Assembly: GCA_012184525.1 (NCBI GenBank)
Contig: WOFQ01000017.1
Location: 248,001 to 312,000 of the forward strand
DNA: 64,000 nt
Reading direction: 5' to 3'
From: Xenoacremonium recifei
Taxonomy: Eukaryota > Ascomycota > Sordariomycetes > Hypocreales > Nectriaceae
This document shows, in pieces, positions 1 to 11,138 of the stretch (its first letter is position 1; the number at the start of each line of letters is the position of its first letter). The position numbers were made by a program, and so were the translations under genes. The notes beneath the pieces are model-generated. The model did not search any database and had not been told where the DNA came from. It saw only the letters and a list, made by a program, of their open reading frames with translations.

Positions 1-1198
1 ATAATCTGTTTTCAGATCCTCCAAAACATCCTAGAGGAGTACCTTGGGGCAAAGCCTTGAGAGGCCTCGACTGGATCGGTGGTGCGCTTTTCACAATTGG
101 AGCTGTGTTGATACTCGTGGGTATCGTCTATACGACCTATCTATCAAGCACAAGCGTCAAGGTTCTCGCTTGTCTCTGCGTTGGATTCACTGTTATGATT
201 GCCTTCGGCCTTTGGGAACGATTTAGCAAAACAGAATACCCGCTCTGTCCTCAGGATGTCTTTGCCAGCCACAAAGGCCGGGAATTTGCGGTTCCATTTT
301 GTTTGACATTCATTGTCGTAGGATTCTTCTACGGGACGGCCGTGATCTATCCTACAATGCTTAGTGAGTATCCAGACAACGTCAAGGAGATCAATACTCA
401 CACATAGAATCTATAGATACCTTCTACGTTGACGAGAACACCCCGACGTCTACCCAATTGCTGTTGACTCTGCCGGCAAACATCCCCTTGCCCCTAGGTG
501 CTATGACTCTGACAATATTTGGCCGCAAGATTGGGCATTGGAAATGGTCCATGACGGTCTCGATGGCCTCTCTCTGCTTGTGGGGAAGCTTGCTGGCCTT
601 GATCACCCCATACAACAAAGCTATGATGATAACCTTCGTCGCTTTGTCGCAGTTTTCTTATGGATGGGCAGCTTATTTATCTGTCACATACACGCAGTTA
701 GGGGTTCCGCAAGAGTTGCTTGGCCTATCTGGCGGTCTTGCTGGCACAGCTCGTTATGCTGGTGGAGCCGTAGCATCAGCATGCTATTCGAGTGCCATTG
801 GCAACGGGATCGCAAAGAAGGGAGCCGAGCTTATCCCTAAAGCTGCAACACAAGCAGGTGTCCCAAAGGCTGTATATGATCAAGTTGTTGCCGCTGCTGG
901 GTCTGGTGCAAGCGCTCTCAAAGCTATTCCCGGCGTCACTGATGCAATGGTCGACGCAGTCACTACAGCCTACAAAGAGGCGGCAGCCTTTGGACTTAGG
1001 TAAGTGAATATATAAATGGAACTATCCGAAAATGCAGAATTGACAGTAATTAGGAATGCGGCCTTAGCTTCCATGGCATTCGGCGTGGTTGGTGTGATTT
1101 TGTGTCTCTTCTTGGAGGACATTGAGCCTAAGATGACGCCGAAAATCGAGACTTTCCTGGAAAACGATGCTCTTGCGGAGAAGAATAGGTATCACTAG
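1..1198 (+). CDS. TRI12-like MFS efflux pump (5' part missing)
   Basis: Three exons are visible (to 363, 408-999, 1054-1198) and give about 365 residues; the frame is open at the first base, so the N-terminal part lies outside the window. At least eight hydrophobic segments can be read, starting DWIGGALFTIGAVLILVGIV, followed by a long loop containing IPGVT, one last membrane helix and a short charged tail. This layout is that of the TRI12/trichothecene-efflux group of drug:H+ antiporters, which export small molecules across the plasma membrane. The complete gene at 7438-9446 has the same loop, last helix and tail, so the two are paralogues. Both introns are short and canonical. The substrate cannot be read from sequence; its position beside redox enzymes suggests their product. 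Confidence 0.85.
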
Positions 1199-1443
1199 GA
1201 TGATGTGTCGGTATTGCTTTCAGTTCTTTCGCAATGCGTCCTCTGGCCTTGGCATTTTGCACTGGCGGCTAAGAGGAGGCCTTGTCTAGTTCAATGTAGC
1301 ACACAATTACTTGGGAGTATTAAAGTGTCTGAACCCATGTGTAAGAAGAAACTTGCGTCCATGAGAGAAAAAGGACTGCGAACAATGTGAGATCGGGAAT
1401 CGAATAATTTTCGAAATTACGAGACTAGTACTTCCTCCAACTT

Positions 1444-2303
1444 CTAGACCCTTTCTCCTTTGTAAGACTTCCCATTCATCACACGCCTCATAGTGGCGTT
1501 TGAGAACTCTGGCTCAGTCCGGTCGAAGACTTCACCAGCACTGAGCTCCAAAGCTCTACCCGCTGCCGTCGGGTCCTTAATCAGACTCAAAACAGCGTTA
1601 ACCACCTCATGGATAGGAGTGAAGTCTCCCTGAGAGAATTGACTCCAAGTGGTTTCCGAATGCAGTGTGGTCCGTATTGCTCCCGGTAAGATACTATTCA
1701 CACGTATATTTTCCTCTTTCAATTGAGCGCTCATTGCCCTCATTAGCCCTAAAACTCCATGTTTGGCCGCAGTGTACATAGGTAGTTCTGAAGAGGAATA
1801 TACTGACGCCGCTATTCCCGTTCTTTGTCAACGGTTTTCCAAGCTCACAGATAATTCGAATGCATACCGGAAGCCGTTGAGACAATGACCCCACCAGCAG
1901 GCTTGTTTTTGCGCATGTAATGCATTGCAAGATAGCTCGTAAAAATGACGCCCTTCAGGCAGATCTCTTCAACAACGGTTGAAGGTGGCTTCGGTGGCCA
2001 GTCTGAAGAAGGTTGGTAAAAATCTGCCTTACCTGCTACTCCGGCGTTGGCAAACACAAAGTCGATGCGGTGATAAACATTGAAGACTTCCTCAAAAGCT
2101 GTGACTTGATCTTCATATTTGGCCACATCTCCTTTGATGAACGTTGCATTAGCACCGAGGCGCCCTACGGCTTGAGATCCCACGTCAATATTGACATCAA
2201 CGATCGCGACGTTCCAGCCATCTTCAATGAGCTTCGAAGCCACGGCAAAGCCCATGCCTGCCGCGCCCCCAGTAACCAAGGCTACCTTTCTAAGACTTTC
2301 CAT
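1444..2303 (-). CDS. Short-chain dehydrogenase/reductase (classical SDR)
   Basis: Two exons (2303-1868 and 1787-1444) separated by an 80-base GT-AG intron encode 259 residues, the usual length of a classical SDR. The N-terminus has the dinucleotide motif TGGAAGMG, then a D-V-D pair after the second strand that hints at NAD(H), a FANAG variant of the NNAG motif, a catalytic Ser in VSTASG and the YTAAK active-site Tyr/Lys. The enzyme should oxidise a secondary alcohol or reduce a ketone in the cytosol. It is divergent from the Baeyer-Villiger-type enzyme at 2848, sharing a 544-base promoter, which suggests joint control and perhaps supply of the ketone that enzyme needs. The exact substrate is not recognisable. 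Confidence 0.88.
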
Positions 2304-2847
2304 TGTATCGATGTCTTCTAGGACTGAATTTGAGTATAGGCAGAAGTGTCTATAGCTAGCTATGGTGACCCTTAGCGAAATGCAAGTCTACCCCAATCAA
2401 CCAAGGCTGACGTTCCTTGGTAAACAAAGAAGATACGGCATCAGTGTCCTTGAGACACAAAGAACGAATTATGCCTAACTATACTTTGAGGGGCAAAATG
2501 GGGACATCCTCCGGAGAGCTTGTGAAGCAAGGTTTCGGTAACATTGTCCGTACCTCTCCACACGACTCCATTAGCACTGTAAACCACACTGCGGGGTTCG
2601 TGACTCGAAGCAGACATTGAAGAGCGAAAGCGAATTCCGGGCAGGATATCCGTTGTAATTTAATTTCGGATGTAGAAAGCGGATGAACATCTCCATGAGT
2701 AGAACCTAGTCAGTCAGGAATAAGAAACAGAGCTAACTACAATATCATACCTTGAACATAATTCACAAAGAGGTTTTCAAACCATTCCGTCTAAGTTGAG
2801 TGATTCGGAAGCTAATTTTCGCACCTAAATTCACAAATTAGCAGAAC
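2304..2847. other. Divergent intergenic region between SDR and monooxygenase
   Basis: The 544 bases hold the start regions of two outward-facing genes. I see no further credible gene, tRNA or repeat. Short open frames here lack recognisable domains. A bidirectional promoter is inferred only from gene orientation. Confidence 0.5.
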
Positions 2848-4898
2848 ATGGAACCCACGCAGACCCTCCATCACAACCCCCTGGCTGAAGCTCTCGACAT
2901 TGAGAGGGACAAGTCCATGTCGGTAGTGATTGAGCCTATATCAAGCCCAAGCCAGAGAACGCAAAACGAAGATAAGACTAGAGAAAGAAGAAACGGCGAA
3001 ACTGGATATTTCCGAAACGATGTCCTCGGTGGCCCAATACATACCGAACGGCACATGAGAATAATTGTCTGCGGATCGGGTGCATCTGGCTTATGCTTTG
3101 CATACAAGCTACAACGATCATTCGAAAACTATTCCTTGACTTTGTTTGAGAAGAACCCAGATATCTCTGGAACGTGGTACGAAAATCGGTATCCGGGGTA
3201 AGTCGATCGTGGCCATCTTTGAAGACTTCCTTAAGTAGTAACAACATATTAGTTGCGCTTGCGATGTCCCCTCTCATACGTATACCTTCTCTTGGGAGCC
3301 GAAGACGGACTGGTCCGCAGTTTACGCTGGAAGTAAAGAAATCAAAGGCTACTTCCAACAGTTCGCAACAAAGTACAACTTGTGGCCATACATATCTGTC
3401 AACCACCAGGTGGAAAACGCCACATGGGATGAGGTCAAAGGAGAATGGACAATCCGGGTCCATAATACCGTCACCAACGAGTCGACGGAGCATGCCTGCG
3501 ACATTTTCATTAATGCCTCTGGGATCCTTAACAACTGGCAATGGCCAAAGCTCAAGGGCCTGCATGAATTCCAAGGGAAGCTCCTACATAGCGCGAACTA
3601 CGAGACAGGTTACGACCTGAAAGGGAAGAGCGTCGGCCTCATCGGCAATGGGTATGTAGTTAAACATCCGATCTTCACTTATCGGGTACTAATTCTTTTC
3701 ACATAGCTCGTCCGGCATACAGATACTGCCGGCGATCCAACCTGAAGCTGCTAGCGTTACCACGTTTATCAGGTCCTCGACCTGGGTCACCCCTCTACGA
3801 GGCTTCGAACAGCACACATACACTGACGCAGAGAAAACGGACTTCCAAAACACACCAGGATCGTTATTAAAGTGGCGTAAGAACGCAGAATCAAATGTGA
3901 ACACTATCTTCTCCATGTTTCTGAATGGCAGTAAACTTCAGGAGTCCACCAAGAAAGCAGTCACTCTTCAGATGCAGAGGCTCCTCGATCCCAACCTTCA
4001 ACAGCAATTGATTCCCAAATGGGGCTTTGGGTGCCGTCGCATGACGCCTGGGGTCGGGTACCTGGAAGCCTTACAGAAAGACAACGTCGAAGTAGTGATA
4101 GGGGACATTGACGAAGTAACTGAAGATGGCTGCATCGCCGGGGGCAAGCACTATAGCCTTGATGTCCTCATTTGTGCGACAGGCTTTGATGTCTCCTTCA
4201 AACCTCGCTTCCCAATTATTGGAAATAAGGGGCAAAACTTACAGAACCTGTGGCAAGATCAAGCCTTCTCCTATCTGGGACTTGCCGCACCCCAGCAGCC
4301 AAATTACCTGCATTTCTTGGGTCCCAACTGTCCCATTGGAAGCGGACCACTGGTTGGGGCTATTGGTTAGTCCGCCTGATTCTGATGCAAGCTGGAATAG
4401 TTGCTAACCTATCGTGTAGAGGCCCAAGCAGATTACATGCTCCATTGGTGTGATCGTTGGCAAACCGAGAAGATCCATTCATTCACACCAAAGGAAGAAG
4501 CCATCAAGGACTTTGCGGCTAGAACGGATCTTTTCATGCAGGATACGATCTGGGCCTCAGGGTGTCGTAGCTGGTATAAGTCGCACACCATCGACGGTAG
4601 AGTATCCGCTCTCTGGCCTGGCTCTTCCATGCACTATTTCGAAGCGCTGAAGCACCCAAGAGGGGACGACTGGGACGTTGTTTATCGAGGCAACAGGTTC
4701 GACTTCCTGGGGAACGGCTTCAGTCAAACCGAGTGTGATATGACGGCAGATTGGGCCTACTATATACGAGAGTTCGATGACTCGCCTTTCATCAGTAAGT
4801 CGAAGCAGAGAAAGGTGCTGTCCAAGAGCGGGACCATTGAGAGGAGGGAGGACGAAGGCAACGTTGACTCTGAAGAGGAATGGAAGGCATGGTGCTAG
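2848..4898 (+). CDS. Flavin-binding monooxygenase, Baeyer-Villiger type
   Basis: Four exons (2848-3197, 3253-3651, 3707-4365, 4420-4898) encode 628 residues. Two Rossmann motifs are present: CGSGASG near residue 73 for FAD and GNGSSG for NADPH. Between them lies FQGKLLHSANY, matching the Baeyer-Villiger fingerprint FxGxxxHxxxW except that the last aromatic is Tyr. The family uses NADPH and O2 to insert oxygen beside a ketone, making esters or lactones, or to oxidise N or S. Introns are 54-55 bases with good signals; the last contains a perfect GCTAAC branch site. The extended N-terminus (about 65 residues before the first strand) is typical of fungal members. It is convergent with the flavoprotein at 5049, 150 bases away. 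The substrate is unknown; N- or S-oxidation is an alternative. Confidence 0.9.
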
Positions 4899-5048
4899 AG
4901 TTATGATGCTAGATTTGGTACTCATGAGAATTGCTCAAAAAGGTATCATCAAGGTCATTTGTATGTACAGCTTTACACAACTACAGTGACACTAAAGATA
5001 CTGAAAAGACGACTGATTCAAGGAACTTGACAAAACTCTTGACATCCG

Positions 5049-6767
5049 TTAAGCACTCCGCAATCTTTCACTTGCCATAGCCCGACCGACGGAACGGCCA
5101 GAAAAGATGCATCCTCCCAAGAAAGTACCCTCCAAGGAGTTGTACCCATGGACGCCACCACCACCAAAGCCTGCCACCTCTCCGGCAGCGTAAAGTCCTG
5201 GGAATGGCGTCCCATCGGCCTTCATGACATTGGCGTCGAGGTTTGTCTCGATGCCTCCCAGAGTCTTGCGAGTCAGCAGATTTAGGCGCACAGCAATAAG
5301 AGGGCCATGAGCTGGGTCGAGCAGTCGATGCGGAGGCGCAACACGGCTGCGTTTGTCAGGCCAGTAGTTTCGAGCGTTGTTGATAAGCATTGCCTGGGCA
5401 TCTTTAGAATAAGGGTTGTTCATCTGCCCATCGCGGGCGTCAACAATCTCTTTGACTCGGTCGTAGTCGAGCAGAGGACCATCTCGCTCTTTGGCTAGTT
5501 CATTCATGCCTTTCACCAGGTCTTCCAAGTTATCACGCACGACGAAGTCCTTGCCGTGTTTCTGGAAGTTCTGGACCGGCACTGGGCCCTTCTTGCCAAA
5601 GATCCTGGTCAAAAGCATCCAGATGCTCTTGGCCGTAAGATCCGGGTTCTGCTCAGAGCCCGACAGAGCAAATTCACGGGCGATGATGCTTTGGGTCAAG
5701 ATGAACCAACTGTAATCGTAGCCCGTGCTGCAAATGTGACGAAGGGTGGACAGCGTGTCTGAGCCGGGGAAGAGGTACGGCGGCATGCGTTTGCCAGTGG
5801 CATCCAGCCAAAGGGAAGACGGTGCCGGCAGGATGCGGATGCCATGAACAGGCCAGATGGGGTTCCAATTCTGCAGTCCCTCAGTGTAATGCCACATACG
5901 GTCGCGGTTGATGATGTGTGCGCCCGCATTCTCCGCGATGCCAACCATGCGGCCATCGACGTGAGCTGGAACCCCTATCACGAAGGTCTCGGGAACCTTG
6001 GGCCCAAGTCTGTCCACAGGCCATGCCTTCTTCACAGCTTCGACGTCTCCTCCGATGCCGCCTGAGGCAATGAGTACCGCTGAGCCGGTGACAGTGAAGG
6101 TGTCCACCACATCTCGAGAGGACTTCACTCCACGCAGTGAGTCGTCCTCCTTCAACACGCGGCCCTTGACGCCAACGGCCCGACCAGAGGTTTCATCCAC
6201 GATCAACTCATCCACAGCATGTCGGAACTTGAACTGAACAATGCCCTTCTCCACAGCCTTCTTGACGGGCTCGGCAAACACCCTGACAACCTCCGGGCCA
6301 GCTCCCCATGTCACGTGGAACCTCGGCACAGAATTCCCATGTCCCTCGGCCGTGCCATCACCCCGCTCGGCCCATCCCACATTGAACAGGAACCCCAGAC
6401 CTTTGGACTTGACGTACGACTCCATCTCGTCGGTCGCGAAGTCGACGAAGGCCTTGGCCCATTGACGTGGCCAATGATCTTCGGTCTCGCGGTCGAACTG
6501 TGCAGAACCTAGCCAATCGCGGAGAGCCAGCTCGCGCGAGTCTTTGATGCCCATGCGACGCTGCTCTGTGGAATTGACGAGGAATAGGCCTCCGAGCGAC
6601 CAAAAGGCCTGGCCACCGATGTTCTGTTCATTTTCCTGGTCGACGATGATCGTGGGGATATTTTGCTCGGAGAGCTCGACCGCTGCAACAAGTCCGGCGA
6701 GACCAGCGCCGACGATGATTACTGGGGCATCTGCTGGAGGCTTATGGTTTTGCGAGTCGGAAGACAT
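5049..6767 (-). CDS. FAD-binding dehydrogenase, 3-ketosteroid-1-dehydrogenase/fumarate-reductase-like
   Basis: One uninterrupted frame of 572 residues. The N-terminus has the FAD motif VGAGLAGLVAAVELSE followed by a Glu/Asp-ended strand and IGGQAFWSLGG, and the C-terminus has AAGEVAGFGGGGVHGYNSLE, the second half of the FAD site in the flavocytochrome c / KstD superfamily. Members reduce or desaturate C=C bonds next to ketones. This subgroup of single-domain fungal and bacterial proteins is usually annotated only as FAD-binding dehydrogenase, so Delta-1 desaturation of a steroid is possible but not shown. No signal peptide is seen; the Ser-Ala end is not a clear peroxisomal signal. Its neighbours are a Baeyer-Villiger-type enzyme, an SDR and two pumps. 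Confidence 0.9.
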   Translation of the reverse strand: MSSDSQNHKPPADAPVIIVGAGLAGLVAAVELSEQNIPTIIVDQENEQNIGGQAFWSLGGLFLVNSTEQRRMGIKDSRELALRDWLGSAQFDRETEDHWPRQWAKAFVDFATDEMESYVKSKGLGFLFNVGWAERGDGTAEGHGNSVPRFHVTWGAGPEVVRVFAEPVKKAVEKGIVQFKFRHAVDELIVDETSGRAVGVKGRVLKEDDSLRGVKSSRDVVDTFTVTGSAVLIASGGIGGDVEAVKKAWPVDRLGPKVPETFVIGVPAHVDGRMVGIAENAGAHIINRDRMWHYTEGLQNWNPIWPVHGIRILPAPSSLWLDATGKRMPPYLFPGSDTLSTLRHICSTGYDYSWFILTQSIIAREFALSGSEQNPDLTAKSIWMLLTRIFGKKGPVPVQNFQKHGKDFVVRDNLEDLVKGMNELAKERDGPLLDYDRVKEIVDARDGQMNNPYSKDAQAMLINNARNYWPDKRSRVAPPHRLLDPAHGPLIAVRLNLLTRKTLGGIETNLDANVMKADGTPFPGLYAAGEVAGFGGGGVHGYNSLEGTFLGGCIFSGRSVGRAMASERLRSA

Positions 6768-7437
6768 TGTAGGGCGTTAGGAGATCAAGCTGAGGTAGAA
6801 GAGCGCGTTTGGAAGAGGAGAAATCACAGGAGGAGCAGTTGCGAGACGGGGTAATTTGAAGTATAAAAAGCTACTAAAAGTATGTGACATTGAGGCAAGA
6901 ACGTCCCGGGATTTATGACCAGGTACGAACAAGCTCCCGTGTATACATGGATTCAACCTTCACTATCTCGAGTCTTATCCTCGATGATCTGGTCATTAGC
7001 GAGCCAGCGACTGAACCAGTGGAACCGAGCACTGAAGACGGGGGCTAATTAGCCATGAATCCGGGGTCAGGCGATGTGATAGATCGCCCAGGGCTGCTAA
7101 ATTCAGCTGATACCCCGAGCTAAACAGGCCATTTCTCAGTACAGGCTAATACAACCCCAGACAGAAGTTTCATTCCGCTAAGACTCCTACTCCGTAGAAT
7201 CCTTTCCGTTTTACTCACTCAATCAGCTGGTCGTCTTAATTACGAAAGAACTGGCAAAGTTGTACCCAATAGCATCTTCAATATGGCAGTGAGGGCTACA
7301 CTACGTCAAGTTTTGAGCGCATAATAAAACACGACTCATTTTCCCCCGCATTTTCACCCTGAAATCGGGGGTTTGTACACAAGATCATTCGTTACCTAAT
7401 TCTTGTCCTGCGATAGTAACTAGCTTTACTTCCTATC
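6768..7437. other. Intergenic, 670 bases
   Basis: This stretch is upstream of the FAD dehydrogenase and downstream of the second TRI12-like pump, both on the minus strand. I found no gene-like frame, RNA gene or notable repeat. A GTATAAAAAGCTACT stretch near 6861-6875 reads TATA-like only on the strand opposite to both genes. Confidence 0.4.
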
Positions 7438-9446
7438 TCACACTTTCGCGGTGCCTGCATCAACAGTATGATGTCGCGCATGGAGATTCTCTACTGGCGC
7501 CTCGACTCGGTAGGTCATCTCCTTGCTTTGGTCCTTGAGGAAGAAGCAGAGGGCACACGCAAGTAACCCGAAGGGCGCTGCAATAATGAAGACAATTCGG
7601 ACGCTATCGGCATAAGCCTGCTTCAGCGCTGCAACACCCGCCTGGATTATATGCGGTGTCACACCGGGAATCTGTGCCAGCGCGGCTGTGTCATTGCCCG
7701 CCAGCGCCTCGATAAAAGCCTCGAGCGACGTAGCAGGGAGTCCCGCCAGGAGAGCTGCCTTGGCAACATAGTCGATGATCCTTGGCTTGAGTCGCTCAGT
7801 CAATGCGGCAGTGTAGATGGCAGTAAACACCGCAGATGAAACAGCACGAGAGGCGATCATCAAGGCTGTGCCAGTAGCGATGAGAGAGTGCGGGATCGTC
7901 AGATGAACTCCTGCGATGCAAAGGATCAGAGGCGCACCGAAGCCAATACCAGCCACACCGGCGAAGATGCAGGCTCGTGTAGAATCGTCTGGTTGAATCG
8001 TTGCAAGGCCAACGGTGCCCCCTGTGAGAATGAGAAATCCAACGCAGAGAGGTACGCGGATCGAGTTGGCCTTGATGCTCCAGTAACCCCAGATAACTGC
8101 GCATGCTCCACCAGCAAGCCAGAATGGCTGAGTCCTAGCTGCCAGAAGGAATGTATCGGTTTCGAAAAGTGCAGTTGTCCTAGAGGTTTTTAGTCAGTTA
8201 ATGATATGCAAGACAACCTTTACAGTTGGTACTGGTTGTAGACTTACAGAACTGGATAGAATACGATGAAGGCAAAGAATAAAATTCCTTCAATGAAAAT
8301 CAAGACAATGAAGATGCCAAACTGTCGGCCACGATGGCTTCCGTGAGGGAATAAGTCATGGTGCGCCATACCAGTCTTCGTTCCTTTCCATTCATAAAGG
8401 AAGAAGGCGAGGATAGTGACAATCCCAACGATCAAGGTTGCAAGAGTCTTAGGGTTAGTCCAAGGGAATAGCTCTCCACCAAGGTTGAGGCCAACAAGGA
8501 ACAGCGTCAAGCCCGCCATGAACAGAAATGTGCCTATCAGATCGAGAGCTTTGATCTTCTCGCCGAGAGACATCCCATCGTACCGAGTATGTCTCTTGGG
8601 AGGTTGATACCCAATCATGATGAATATTGCGGTTGCTCCCCAAAGGCCCATTTGAATCCACTGTTCTTGGGTTAATCTCAATCTTGTTTTTCTCTTGGCT
8701 GTCTTGTGGTACTAACAAAGTAGGATTTCCAACCGCTTATGTTGTTTCGACAGAGTGCTCCCATAGCAAGAGGCCCTGAAAAGGCTGCAAGTGCTGCCGC
8801 CAAGTTGACAAACGATTGAACCACTGATCACAAAAGTTAGACTTCATCCGAGGCCGTTTCCTGTGAACGGAAGACCTACTCGGTGTCCATTTCTTGGGCA
8901 GAATCTCGCTTGGAACTGCGTATCCAAGAGCAGTTGAAGAGAACCCAAACGAGATCAGGATCTGAGCTCCGATAAGCCGATATATACTCTTCGAACCAGG
9001 CGCTATGGCGGCCCCAATGAAGGAGATGACACAACTTCCCACCATGATGAACTTTCGAGCTTGGAATTTATCGGAGGCCGAAGAGAAGATAGGTGTAAGG
9101 ACTGCTTGACACAATGATAAGGCATTAGGAACCCATGTCTGGGCGGCAGTATTGTGTAGGCTATCTCCTATGTCATCAAGCTGAATCGATCTTTTAGTAC
9201 GGCACCTAAGAGGAGTTCTATCATTATTTCACTTACAACAAGTGGAGGACCCTGAAGAGCGAATATCTCAACGTAGTTCAGGAGCAGCATAGCCGCAACA
9301 GCAATCCACGTTCTAAAGTGAAGCTCTGGCTCTTCATTGACATTCGTGTAAGCCAAATTGTCGTCGGAGTCTTCACGGCTGACGCTCTCGTTGTGGTAGG
9401 CTTGCACATTGGCATCCTGCCCCTCATTCGGCTTTTCGGTCTCCAT
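7438..9446 (-). CDS. TRI12-like MFS efflux pump, complete
   Basis: Five exons (9446-9237, 9180-8880, 8823-8717, 8660-8248, 8179-7438) encode 590 residues; introns are 56, 56, 56 and 68 bases. After a hydrophilic N-terminus, the chain has about 14 membrane helices and the family pieces AVPSEILPKKW, FSGPLAMGAL and YQPPKRHTRYD in the central loop. This is the fungal trichothecene-efflux (TRI12) group of proton-driven exporters at the plasma membrane. The late loop with IPGVT matches that of the partial pump at 1-1198, so this is a second paralogue at the other edge of the redox gene group. Such a pump could export the product or protect against a substrate. Exon joins restore the conserved frame at every step. 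Confidence 0.9.
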
Positions 9447-11138
9447 GATGATTCGATCTTGTTAATTCTGTCCAGTACGAAGGTTAACGAGCAGTATCCT
9501 GGATAAAATCATGTTATACTAGGTGGTGACATCTTATAACAGTAGGCCCCGCAACCTCTGCTGCAAATACATGTTAACCACCAACTCGGATGTGGGGATG
9601 ACTGTCAATGGTAGGGACTTCAGTTATCATCCAACTCAATCCGGAGAAGGCGGGGAATCTGGAATATGGCGGGACCTCTGATTCCCCGCATTCCTGGGGT
9701 TGGTCTGTTAATAAGCTTATCTTCTGGACGCTGAGTGGTCATCATTGTGGCACGGGAGTAGGACACCATGGAGTGGTGGAGGGGTTCTTATGAGATCCTT
9801 CGAAGATAAGGGACCAATGTCTATCGCGATCATTCATGACTAACTTCAATGGCCTGCCTGCCTGGGGTTCTAGACCGATCTGTCACGCCTGTTCTGTGGC
9901 AAGCTATAGGATGCCGACAAGTCGAGCCCGAACTCCGGGGCCTGACTGACCTTCAGTCTCGGACAGCCCCGATTGTGAGTTGCCACATCTTGGCACACCG
10001 AATAATGTGGCCGTAAGATTGGATTTTCTGTTCTTAGAGAGTTTATAATAATTACAAGGCTTACATAAGAATGGATACGAGCCCTTCAGTCATTGGCTCT
10101 TCTAAATCTTTCTTCTGTTCAAATAACGAAGTTGAAGGAATCGCCTCTCTATCCGCCATCCAGCAAGAGATGTTCTCTAACACGGGAGTTTAATGTTACA
10201 AAGCACCCTCTCAGATGATCTTGTGTTACGTCGCCGTTTATTGAGAGATTTCATAGGAGATCATCACAGAGGTCAGTGAGGAACACATAAGAATCCGGTT
10301 CTCGACCCAACACCAAGATAATGCACATCGAGCCCAGCTATTTGAGAAATAAGATTCTCTGAATAAGACAAGTCGGATGAGATTCAGAGCTTATTTGATC
10401 ACTCCTAGAAATAGCAGAGCGATAGCAATATCCGCACGTACCACGTCTTCAGGTTCAATACACATTGTGAAAGAACTCAGGTGAAGCTGCATCACAAGAA
10501 ACATGAGAGCCGGCCTCCTTCAACAATTGAACTCAAGACTTCCTGCAGAGCAGATATATGAGTAGCTGCTGCGTTATACCCGGGTTGGGTCTTTGCAAGT
10601 CGAAACAAGCGTAAAACTGAAAGGCCGGCTGTCGCGGAGCAAAGGATGGGGGTCAACCTCAACCCCAACAAACTAATCCTCCCTGCCCTCTATTAGCGAT
10701 GCGACGTCACCGCTCATCATCGTAACTCTTGGCTAATAAATAGACCGTCCTCCTGTAAAACCTCTTCAACGCCGGGGCCAACGTCTTCCATTCGGGCCAA
10801 TTGCGATCCCTCCGCGCCCTAAGATCGTCATCGACCCCATGACCCCGGATACCCCGCAATCACCAACCCACCATCTGGGGTGAAAAGTTTCTGTTAGTCT
10901 TTAGAACACACCAGAAAAGAGTTGATCGACAAAGAACGTTTACAAAACGTCGTGACGGAGCCTCCACAGACGGACCGACTGTGCGGAGGAATTCCGCCTT
11001 CCAGACTTCACAGCCGGAATCCTGATTTCGCACGCGATCGTGGCCGCAGAAAAGGGCTAAGACGTCCGCCATGGAGTTGAGTTTCTTTCATCTGAGACAT
11101 CGCATCGTAACGTACATGCTGTGTGGACAACCGCCAGT
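9447..11138. other. Intergenic, 1.7 kb
   Basis: This is the shared upstream region of the minus-strand pump and the plus-strand secreted protein at 11139. No frame over 70 codons looks coding, and no tRNA or transposon feature was seen. It marks the right-hand edge of the redox/pump gene group. Confidence 0.45.
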
